64,000 nt of DNA from Raffaelea ambrosiae (Eukaryota; Ascomycota; Sordariomycetes; Ophiostomatales; Ophiostomataceae), in the NCBI GenBank assembly GCA_002778195.1, contig PCDI01000006.1:2361950-2425949 (forward strand). The letters are read 5' to 3'. A model generated the notes under the pieces. It searched no databases, was not told the origin of the DNA, and saw nothing but the letters and a program-made list of their open reading frames with translations. Below, in pieces: positions 48,339 through 58,339 of this stretch. Within the stretch, counting starts at the first letter, position 1. Each line of letters starts with the position of its first letter. A program made the position numbers and the translations under genes.

Positions 48339-51300
48339 TCATATACCACACGGAAACTTTGCCGTGGATAGAGGGGTAGGCAGATCGCTTTTCTCTGGTC
48401 TCGAGTTTGCATCTGTGGCAAATTGCATGGCAGTCGGCGTGGGAGGGTTGAACTTGGGCTTTCTGTTCGCCTGAAGGGTATCATAGACCCAGGGCGGCGA
48501 GTGGAGGCCGGCAAGGCCATGAATAGGGAAAGGCAGCGTGACTTCGTAGACGGTGTTGTTGATCGCATTGTCGATGGCATTATCGATGCTGCTGCTTTTG
48601 TTTTTGTTGTTGCTGTTGCTGTTGCTGATGCCGTTGTTCAGAATGGGACTGGCCACCTCAAGTGGTGTAGCCGCAAAGGGTGTCTGTGGTGTAGGTGGCT
48701 CCATCCAAGGGGGGGACGGCAGCTCCTTGTACAGCAGAAGTTGCTGCTGCTGCCGTTGCTGTTGCTGCGGTGGCTGCGGCAGGGGCAATTGCTCTTGGCC
48801 TTTCTGCTGCTGGGCCCGCTGGGCCTGCGGTAGCTGCGACTGTGGCTGCTGGTGCTGCCGCAAAAGGTTCTGCTGGACAATCTGCTGCTGCTGCTGGAGC
48901 TGCTGCTGGGAGGGCATCCGATGCCGTGTTGTAGACAGGCCAGATTCGTGGCTATGCCGCCGTGGTGCCGCATTCTGCTGCTGGTACTGCTGCTGGTGCT
49001 GATACTGGTGAGCTGGGTGGCGCGAAGGAGGCGTGCTTCCGGTCGCCGACGAAAGGTTGCGGCTATGCAGCGGACATGCATGACAGACCAGGTTGATCGT
49101 GGCAATGACGTCGTCGTCATTCTTGGTAGGCGGCTTGGTGGCCGCAGGGGCTGGCCGCTGAAGCGAGGGCAGACGCGGCGGAGTGAAGAGCCAGGAAGCA
49201 GAGTCAGGCATAGGAGCACTGGACCTGGACCGGCTACGGCTCGAGCTCTGATCGGAGCTCTGGCTGTGCTGAGTCTGGCTGTGCTGAGTCTGGCTGCGTT
49301 TGAGACTATGGCTAGGGCTTTGGCTGCTGCGGTGCTGGCTTCGGGTTTGGCTCTGGCCGGGGCTCTGGCTCTGGCCTTGGCTTTCCTTGCCCACCAGTGC
49401 CAGGGCAGCAGTTGCCTTGGCCCGCTCAGATGGTTTCAGGCGGCTGTCCGAAACCTGGCGTTCATGGCCGAGGCCATGGCCCTGCCCAATGCTCCGGCTG
49501 TTGCCGTGGCTGCCTCCTGAGGTGGTCCGCGAATGCATAGATGGGCGCCGGAAGAGGGAGACAGCATTGGTCGTGGGGCTGGCAACGTCGGTCGGGCTGC
49601 TGAGCTCGCTTCCACGGTTGATCAGAAGGTGATGGGCGGCCGTCAGCTTGGGCAGAGGCTGCCGACCACGGCTGACAGGGCGCGGGTTGACATAGCGTGG
49701 ACCGGCCACGGACGCCAGCTCGCGCCGCGTGGGGACGTTGCTCAGCTTGCCATCGAGAGGGAACATGGAGGGCGTCATCACGGAGGCTGTGCCGACGGGA
49801 CCGCTCAGGCGGGCGCGAGCCCGGCTGTGCTGCTGGTTGGCCTGCTCCTGCTGAAGCACAGCCTGGCCCGGTATTAGAGTAGGGGCCGACATCCGGGCTT
49901 GGCTCCCGTTCCGGACACCAGAGTTGTCTCTGTGGTCGGTTTCATCCATCTCACGCGTGCGGCTGGCGTTGCGTGACTTGGTGGACGGCGGCCGGACCGG
50001 GGCGATGCCCCGCGGTGGAGGAGGAGGGGCATCAGCAGTGAGCTGCGGATGGATAAGGCGGCGCAGTTCCTCCATGATCTCATAAGCACTGTCCTTGTTC
50101 TTCTTGCCCCTGAGGTTCTGCTCTGTAAGAAGACCAGCCATGTCTGCTTCGGAATGGATGGTCTTCAGTCCTCTGCGGGTCGTAGACCGTCCTCGGGAGG
50201 CCTCATGATGCGGATTAGGGTCCGTGTCAGACATGTCAGACTTGTTGCCCTCCATGGAATCCCAGGATCCGACTGAGTCGGGCCGGCAAGAGTGGGCGTG
50301 GAACGTGCTGGGCCTGAGCGGTGCCGAGGCCGGTGTCTCAAAGACCGGAATTGGCCGATGAGCTGGAGATTGCCAAGCTTTGAGAAAAGGCGAGAAGTGC
50401 GAGTCGAGGTCGTCGGCTTCCGGGCTGGCAATGTCGGGCCGCATGGATAGGGGGATCGGGCTTGGGGCACAGGGAGTCACAGGATCGTCTGGCTGGTCAG
50501 AGCTGTCCTCGAGACTGGAAATGCCAAGGCCCACTGGCTTTGCGGCGACCTGTACGTCATCATCCTCCCCTGGAACGGGTGAGCCGACGGCATCGCGGAA
50601 GACGCCAAAGGATTTGCGCTTGTGTTCTTTCTTCGGCACCTCGAGTACAGGCATCGGCGGCCGCGACTCCGCAGCCGATGCGTGCGATGGCCGCCCCCTC
50701 ACAGAGCCAGCCTCAGCGACGTCGGAGTTGACGTCTGTTGGGGCCGGGCTCCCACTGTCGCGAAGCGGTCTGGGCCGGGACATGGATCTCGCAAAGGGCC
50801 TCGAGACGGACCTGGAAATCGTCCGCGAGACGACATCCATTGACAGATCTCTTGACAGATCTCTCATCACATCCCTCGACACATCCCTCGACACATCCCT
50901 CGACACATTCCTAGACACGTTCCTGGATGCGTGTCTGGACAGGGATCCGGAAATAGATCTGCTGAGGGACCTAGATTGCTTCAGCGCGCCCGCACCACAG
51001 TCGAAGCGAGAAGATGCTGGCGACAATGCGTCGATTGGATTTGCGGATCCGGGATAATGGACCTCGCGTGACCACCGGCGCTGGTCGACTGTGGTGTCGA
51101 TCCGCGGCAGTGGCTTGGGGGCCTCGTTCGTCACAAACTTGCCAATGGGCTGGGTTGTGTCCACGACGAGGAGCTGATTGACACCGCGGCCCAGCATGCC
51201 GTACAGCTTGACTTCACCCTTTTCGACGCCGATGACGGTCGAGCTGCCAGCGTAGACGGCCTCGCCCTCCACACCGGCGCGGTTGCAGAAGACAAAGATG

Positions 51301-52331
51301 ATCTCATCGTCGCGGTCCTGGCGGATGACTGGCTCGAAGCGGTCGATCCAGTACTCGATGGTCTCCATGTGTGGCTCGTCGGGGTTCTTGGTAAAGTGGG
51401 CGGCGTCTTCTCGCGAGAGCCATGCCATTGTCACGATGACCAGGTTGGCCTCGACTTCAACGACGTGGAAGGCGAATTCAAATTTGGCCCAAGGCGCCTC
51501 GAACTTGTATGGACTAGGACACAGGACATATTAGATGACTTGAAAGATATGAAAAGAATACAAAGTTGGCAGGGAGAAAGATCAAGCAAAAGAGTAGCGA
51601 AGAATGGGAGGCTCTTTACTTTATGTCCATGCCTGGTAAAAATTGCCATGTTAGTTGTCTGATGCGATGGTGGGGTGGGGCTGGTTTTTGAGCACCAAGA
51701 AGAGCAACTTACAGATTCCCATGGCGACATTCCCAAAGTCCGGCACGTCCTCATGGAAGAAGCCATCCTCGCCTTCCAGTGCCCATGTCTCGTCGGTTGC
51801 GTAGAGGAATGACTTGCGATAGTTGCCGATCAGCTGGCCTTCGCGGCCAACGAAAAAGGCTGAGTTGTAGAACGCTGGCGATGTCGGCCAATGGCTGCTG
51901 ATGTCCACCCTTTCCGGGTAGCCGACGACAACATTGCAGTTGTACTTGAGCGCAGCAGAGCGCGCCCACAGTGCGCTGATGCCAGAAGTTGTCGGCTCGA
52001 GGCATGGAGTGATCTCTGCGAGGGACTGGAAATTGTATCCTGTTTTGATAGAATCGATATTGTTAATACGCCCCCCCATACTAAACCAGCGGGAGATGAG
52101 CACTGGAGGCCATGTCGGCGCAAAACAGGAAGATACAAGGACGACACAGCCAGAGGAAGACAAGTGGGACAAGGACAAAGAAGGGGTCATACCTGTGAAT
52201 GCCAACTCCGGGAGCACGAGCAGATCGCAATTGTCCAGCCCGCCCGCTCTTTCGAGAATGGCATCGGCTTGGTCAAGGTTGCTGTTGGTTTGTCCGACCT
52301 GCGGAGAAAACTGAAGACAAGCTATCCTCAT
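48339..52331 (-). CDS. nta1: protein N-terminal amidase (nitrilase superfamily) with long disordered tail
   Basis: Exons 52331..52193, 52039..51713, 51632..51620 and 51513..48339, all GT-AG and in frame, 1217 aa. The first 300 or so residues are a carbon-nitrogen hydrolase resembling yeast Nta1, which deamidates N-terminal Asn/Gln in the Arg/N-degron pathway. The catalytic triad is visible: Glu42 (VLPELAFTG), Lys122 (GNYRKSFLY) and Cys156 (GICMDINPYKFEAPW). Exon 3 is only 13 nt, and the Cys codon is split by the preceding intron. The remaining 900 residues are unlike the compact yeast enzyme: SR-D/N-V repeats, Ser/Arg/Gln-rich blocks (SQSQTRSQHR), poly-Gln runs and PPTPQTP, probably disordered. 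The conserved exon junctions make a chimeric misannotation unlikely, but no stop separates enzyme and tail. Function of the tail is unknown. Confidence 0.88.
50845..50945 (-). repeat. 12-bp coding repeat encoding Ser-Arg-Asp-Val units
   Basis: Tandem units of the type CATCCCTCGACA (plus strand) encode successive SRDV, SRNV and SRDL tetrapeptides, about ten copies with drift, just after the amidase domain. Confidence 0.8.
51620..51632 (-). other. nta1: 13-nt microexon of the amidase gene
   Basis: Bounded by an intron ending TTTTTACCAG and one starting GTAAAG. It supplies the last two bases of Cys156 plus Met-Asp-Ile and two bases of Asn160. Skipping it shifts the reading frame and removes the nucleophile. 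Confidence 0.8.
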
Positions 52332-52879
52332 GCTTGCGGCTGTTGAGATGTGGAAGGGTGAGAGAGAGAGAGAGGATAAGAGAGACGATGGAGATATGGA
52401 TGACGGAAGAAGAGAAGATGGAAGAGCGAGGCGTGAGGAAGGAAGGGGAGAGGGAAAGGGTAGAGGGGCGAGGCACACAATGTGGACCAAAAGAAGCACG
52501 AATATCAATCCAGACACACCAATGGCGGGGATCAAGACGAGGAGAGATGGCGACGGCAACCAAGACAACAAATGCGACGAAGACGGCAATGGCAGACGTC
52601 TCAACGTATTTATCGTTTTTGTCTTGTCTGAGATGGATGTTTCAAAGCATCCAAAACACCCAAAGCAGATAATAGAAACAGACAATCTTGCGACAAGAAT
52701 AACTAACACAAAGAAGATGACGCCGGCAACGATGGAGACAGCGGCAAAAATGTCGACGAGACAACCACGGCGAAGACACAAATAGCAAAAGGAGAACAAG
52801 AAAAGAAGCAGTCACCACACCGTGGCTGGACAATCGCGACAATGCATGGCACGGCGGGAAAGCGAGAGAAAATAACAGA

Positions 52880-52915
52880 GAGTGCAGAGTGCAGAGTGCA
52901 GAGTGCAGAGTGCAG
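52880..52915. repeat. 7-bp tandem repeat upstream of the amidase gene
   Basis: GAGTGCA repeated five times, about 550 bp upstream of the amidase start codon. Confidence 0.85.
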
Positions 52916-53302
52916 ATAATATTGGCCAACACTTGCAGGAATGGGGGCGGAAAAGAAGGACAAACTGGGCGATGCGGCTGTGGACGGCAAAAAAGGCCAA
53001 CAGCGATGGGAGGGGGGAGAGGAAACGCATAACAGCAGCCTCTTGGGAAGGGAGGGCCCGTCAATAGGCGGCCGCACCAACAGACACTCAGGCCGGCGCC
53101 TCTCTCTTTCACTGGTTGCTGTAATTATGGTGTGGCTTGCCCCCCCTCCTACGAGTGCCGCATTCGCCTCTGCCCACGGTCGCCTGTTGTCTATCCAGCA
53201 CACAACTCTGGCCAAGGATGTCTTTGCCCACATCACTCGCTCGCACATCACTCGTCTGTGCCCACATCTGTGCACCGCTGAACACGGCTCTCGCCTCTGC
53301 GG

Positions 53303-53323
53303 GTACTCGTAAGATACTCGTAC
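53303..53323. repeat. dispersed intergenic repeat copy
   Basis: GTACTCGTAAGATACTCGTAC: two TACTCGTA words flanking the GTAAGATAC core. Confidence 0.55.
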
Positions 53324-54163
53324 ACTGCTAGTGCGTAGTTAGTTACTTCCTGTGCCAGCCCTCGTGGCCAGTCTCCACTAATTCGTCCAGGCCGGGGTGG
53401 CAGAGTGGGTGCATGCTGTAAGCGCCCGGCCCCCAGTTCCAGCGATCCCAGTGGACTGCCGGACCAACGAGAATGGTCGCTGCGAGTGACAAGTGATGAG
53501 TGCACGTTCTTCGGGGTGTGAAATTCCCTCTTCTGTCCATGGTGTCCCTGTCCTTCCCTGTCCTCCGCACCAGCGAGATCCCAGTTTTCTGAATAATGAC
53601 CAGATGCTGGTTTGCAAAAAGCCCATTTCCTCTTGCGGCCGTCCTGCATCGTACGGTGTGGCGGTTGGCACACGTCCGTCGCAGCGATCCGCAAACACAC
53701 CGAACGCTGAGTGGACAGGCGCTCTCTTACAGCCTCAAAAGAGGGTGTGGCCGTCGAAAACGGCCAGATGCGAAAGTGAGATATCTATCCTCCGTGGTTC
53801 GTGTCGCTGCATGGGGCTTGCCGCCCGCTGCCGAAGGAACAGGGGCAGACCGCAGAGCCTGGCTGGACTATGGCATGCAAGACTTCGGAGAATATTGTTT
53901 CCTTTTTGCCATTTCCGTAAACAACTGCAGATGATGCTGCTTCTCATGTCTAATAACAGAATGATAGAACAGAAAAAGAACTCTGCAAAACAGAATATCC
54001 TCTCGCCACACGCGTGCTTCTCTCGGTTTCTCTCCTATTGGAACAATCTCAGAATAAACCCTGCTGCTCATTGCCACATGCCCGCCGAACGCAAATTGCG
54101 AACAGCACCATCTTCTTTGGCTGTCATTCCCTCCCAAGCTCTCGTCACACCGAGCATCCTAGT

Positions 54164-55766
54164 TTAGCACTTGCACGGCTCGACGGGTCTGGGGCCAACA
54201 TCCACCAGGCGCGTGTACGGCAGGTTGCGATTGACGTTGTTCCACCCAAACCAGGCGTGCTGGTCTCGCTCGGGACTGCACACCAATGTCAGCCTCTTGG
54301 ACCCCAGTGTGTGGGTGCGTGCCATGTCCACTTACTTGATGACTGTGGCCACAGCCGAGTCATGGGCCTGGTCGTAGCCCCAAGACACGAACCATCCGCT
54401 GTCTTGGCACCGTTGCGTGTACCAGCTGGCAAACATCGGGTCGGCGTTGTCGGCGAGATCCACCTGCAGATTGCACACGACGCCGAACGGGCCGTAGGGA
54501 TGCTGGTCAACGAGGAAGCTCATTTGCACACTGTTCGGCTTGAAGTGAGGAGCTGTGGGTTGGTTAGCAATTGATGTCCGTCCATGTCTTATGATGCTTT
54601 TGGAGCTCTCAATGTCTTTTGATGCTTTTGGAGCTCTCAATGTCTTTTGATGCTCGATGCGTTTGGCAGCTATTGATGTCCCCTCAATAACAAAGGTGTG
54701 CATGCTGTTGACCGTCTTGGTGAATACGCTTCTACGACGCAAGGGTGCAACACATACCTCTGTAGACCGATCGCAGTGACCATTCCGTGTTCTGTTCCAC
54801 TACAGGGAGGACAACAGTGCCGAGAGGCCCGTTTGGGTAGCCGGCAGATTCGTTCAGTTGCTCAACGGAACCATCGACATTCCCCAGACTGGCAGTTTCA
54901 GCGAGTACCTCTGTGGCGGAATCCTCATGCAGGCCATCGGCCGGAATCACAGGAGCCAAGGACTCGGCAAGCACATCCACTTCGCCATCGTCGGGAGCGT
55001 CGTATTCTTCGCCCTCATCCTCTTCAATGTCATCCTCCGAGTCGGCATTCTCAGTGGCTGCCTCTTCAAGCGGAACATCCGCCGCTGTCAACATGACTGG
55101 GCTCTCACTCTCAATCGCATTAATCTTGTTGCTGCCCTCAAGATCAGAAACGTCGTCTGGGTTGTCATAGCCGTCATCGAGCCCACAGCAAGGACAGGCG
55201 CTGTCGTCGTCGTCAAGTTCTCCTTGCTGCCTCTAGACAAGGCTTTCCTTTTCGCATTCCATTCTGCGGGTGAGACGGCTGTCTGGTGGCAAGTCGGGGG
55301 GTGCACCATGAGTATCGACAATGTAGACGGGGGAACGGTGGGGAGGCGAAATCTGACCCTCGGGAATCTCATCGTCGTGGTAGCCAAAGTAAGCACGGCG
55401 GTCTTCCACAACATTGTCGACGGTGAGGATCATGTAGCCATCATTGCCCCAACCGCCAGCAACGCGGTAGTAGGTCAGCTCTTCGCAAGGAATGTTGGTG
55501 AATGAGTTCTTGACAGCCGTCTCGTTGTCGTATCCTTGGACAATAAAGTGACAGAATGCATGCTTCTCGGGTTGGGAGGCACCCTCGGCAATCGAGAAGC
55601 CGTAGACGCACATCGATCCATCGGCAGCGCAGTTCCAGTGGAAGCCATGCACTGTCCACTCATCTCTGGTATCTACAACAGTGATGGGGGCCGCGAGAAT
55701 AGATGTCGGAGGCTGGCCTGTGAACTGTCCCACCAGGGGCAGCAGCATCAAGAGCTTGGGAAACAT
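54164..55766 (-). CDS. secreted Cys-rich protein, two-part, interrupted by an in-frame TAG
   Basis: Exons 55766..54758, 54552..54336 and 54275..54164; the last two junctions are convincing. The start encodes a signal peptide (MFPKLLMLLPLVGQFTG). The N-terminal part has HGFHWNC, CVYGFSIAEG and IPCEELTYYRVAGGW and ends with AYFGYHDDEI, a beta-rich secreted fold I cannot name. An acidic linker follows, then a second Cys region: FGVVCNLQVDL, CQDSGWFVSWGYDQ, HAWFGWNNV and a CKC C-terminus. A single TAG at 55233-55235 interrupts an otherwise continuous frame: the linker continues in the same frame for over 150 codons. Either a weak 96-nt intron (GTCTAC...TCTAG) is removed, translation reads through, or the gene is newly broken. 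Without splicing the product is 177 aa with only the first part. Confidence 0.65.
54593..54648. repeat. 28-bp direct repeat in intron of the secreted-protein gene
   Basis: Two perfect head-to-tail 28-bp units beginning GATGCTTTTGGAGCTC, plus the start of a third, inside the intron 54553-54757. Confidence 0.9.
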
Positions 55767-58339
55767 GGCGAGAGTGTACCGACCGGTCGTAATAGAACGC
55801 ACAAAGAATGTTGTAGTCTGAAATAAAAACGACTCAACGAAGCTTTTCCGGAATTGTAATAAAACGAGACAAATTGTGTAGAATGGTGACGATGATGGGG
55901 GAATAAGGCAATCCTAATGCACAAATCGAATGGGAATGATGATGTCTTGGAGCGAAAATGGAAGAGAGATGTGACGTCCAGGCTCGAGAGAAGAGCAGAC
56001 TTTGTATTTCCATGGTTTGTTTACTTCACTGGCTGCCCTTTCCTGGAAATAGAACGTGATTGCTGCTTCCATGTCGCGAGGCAACACCAGGCTATCGTGA
56101 CTTCCAATATGAGGCAGTTCTGTCATTCTTCCAACGTTCTTTCCTCGATCACGATAAACAGCATCTGCGAGACTGGTGCGTCTTCCACGGTTCTGCACCT
56201 GCCCTGACTTGCCGGGCTGTCTTACCTCCTTTGATTTTTTTTGTCGATTTTTTCTTAAACTTCTGCACTGCCATGCCTATGAATTATCTTGCTGGGTTGC
56301 ATCTGCTCCTGGGCTTGTTTGTCACCGGACTCTCTTACCGCTACGACTCGATATCTTGGTCTTGGTCTCTCTTTCTGCCGTAGTGTCTCTCTTCTCTACC
56401 TGTCTTCTTTTCTCGGACACATAGAGTCAACACACACACACACACACACACAAGTGTCACAAAATACTCTCTTTACAGGAAAAAAAAAAAAAAAATCCCC
56501 AACCTCCTCCCAAAAAAAACTTGGCTACCAGCGTTAAGAAGATAGTGGTGCCACGTCAGATTCTCAGCTCATCCAGCCGGCTAGGGGGGTCGACGCTGAT
56601 TGGCCAGACAAGGCCAGATGAAACAGCCTCACAGAAACAATGGCAGCCGAGGACGGGCAGGGTCGCTTTGTCAACAGGCCAAACCACCAGTCCGAACTCG
56701 TTCTTCCCTCGTCACGTCCTTGGCTGGCGGCCATTTGGGCCAACAGCCAGCTGTGGCCTGACAAAAAATGCAGAGACATAGGGGCCGCAAGGCAAACCAA
56801 CCAAGCAGATAGAAGAAGAGGAAGCCATCACCGCCATACATGCAGGACCGCGGTAGTTGTTGGTGAAAGCACCTACATATGGAGGCCTCGACAAATCTGC
56901 ATGATCAGCACGGCCAGCGCAAAGGCAGGAACGATCATTCGCACAAGAGCTCTTTGTGCAGTAGCGAAGGCATTCTGGGTAGGGCCTGCCGTGCTTGGCG
57001 GGCGAATTTTGCGGATCTCGGTCAATCCAACGATGACGGCCGATCCTTCCTCGGAAACATTTGCCCAGCAAGGCCAAGAGGGAAACAAACATCAAGGACC
57101 CAAAGACCTCGTTCGCGCCTCACCTGCTCGCCTGTTCTCACCTCTCTTCAGTTGTTTCTTTGTTTCTCGTTCTTGCCGTGGTTCACTGGCCCTCTTCCCT
57201 GTTTGTTTCTGCCTGCGCCTTCAGAACGAGTTCTCCACCTGGCCGGGGTTCATTGGACCAGCGGTTAGGCCATCCCTCCTCTTGGCTTTAGCTCACAGCC
57301 AGCTGTTTCTTTGGCGCTTCTCATTGGCCCAAGCTGACCCATCTTCCAGGCCGCCATATATGGCCGGCGTCTAAATACTGTCCTCCCTGACCTCCACATT
57401 CTGCCAACAGTCTTTTGACTTTCCACCTCCTTGTACTCCCCACGAAAGACGGGCCAATAATATGGGCAGCTTTGGGGCCACCTCAATTGCGAACAAGCAT
57501 TCTGGCTGGCATGCCGGCCAATTAGGAAGACCGGGTAGCCTGAAGGATTGCCAAAAATATGGAGCGACAAGCCGGAGCGGTAACACGCAAAAATACACAC
57601 GAACACACACAAACATACATAGTACAAAGTACATTCACAAACATGCGCCGTACACACACGAAAAAAGATCCCCCAGATGTAGCACACCACACCACACAAG
57701 GCACACGCGAGCAGGAATATGGAGCGACACTATGATGACATGCATGTCCTTCCCGCCGAGCAGACCAACTTGACTGTTTCTGGCCGCAAACTCTACGGTG
57801 TACAGCTCCCAAGGCTGATATCTGAATGCCCCCCCTTGTGTCCGTAGCCGCCCACATCCAAGAATGGCGCACCCACCAGCTGCAAAGTGAATACAACATG
57901 TTGGTCGTCGATGTAGATACTGGCGGTTGCATGCAGCTGAGAACGCCGGTTTTGTAATAGTCGGACCAAAATAATATCAAAAGGCCTGGGAACCGCACTT
58001 CTCAAATGTGGCCGACCCTCCTCTTCCATCTTCAATATTTCTATTTTTTGATTCTCCTGCTTTGTCCCCCATCTATTCTGACTTGCATCTCTGGTTGTCT
58101 CATTTCGTCTCGTTTTCTTCTCACTTGCTGCAGGGTGCGCAAATCTCTGCCATGGTGCCGTTGAGAGCAGCAGGACGACATTGAATTTTATTCCTCCTTC
58201 TCCCTTGCTTTGCCAACCATCCTGCTGTCTTCACCTTAGCAGTGGCCAGTGGGCCGTACCTGGCTTACAGCCACACATACACACTCCCTACCCTCTCTGT
58301 CCTTCTCTCTATTTACCTCCCTTCGGACCTCTTTCCAAG
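55767..58339. other. divergent intergenic region between secreted protein and surface protein B
   Basis: 2.6 kb with no supportable gene. Many ATTGGC/GCCAAT words occur (for example 56600, 57255, 57326), a CA repeat near 56430-56452 and a TACATACATAGTAC word near 57613. CT-rich sequence and a pyrimidine-rich leader precede the 58340 start. Confidence 0.5.

Larger units (their letters stand above)
52332..54163. other. intergenic region, amidase promoter side
   Basis: No supportable gene. Contains a 7-bp tandem repeat (52880-52915) and a dispersed repeat copy at 53303-53323. A GGTGGCAGAGTGGG word near 53395 resembles a Pol III A-box but no B-box follows. Confidence 0.5.

Noticed and set aside
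53380..53460. Possible tRNA (GGTGGCAGAGTGGG, A-box-like)
   Set aside because: No B-box (GGTTCGANTCC) follows and no cloverleaf can be drawn.
56640..57374. 244-codon plus-strand frame, and a 71-codon minus frame (56873-57088) with a hydrophobic segment
   Set aside because: Composition follows repeated GGCCAA/TTGGCC words; no conserved motif. The short minus frame has one TM-like stretch but no other support.
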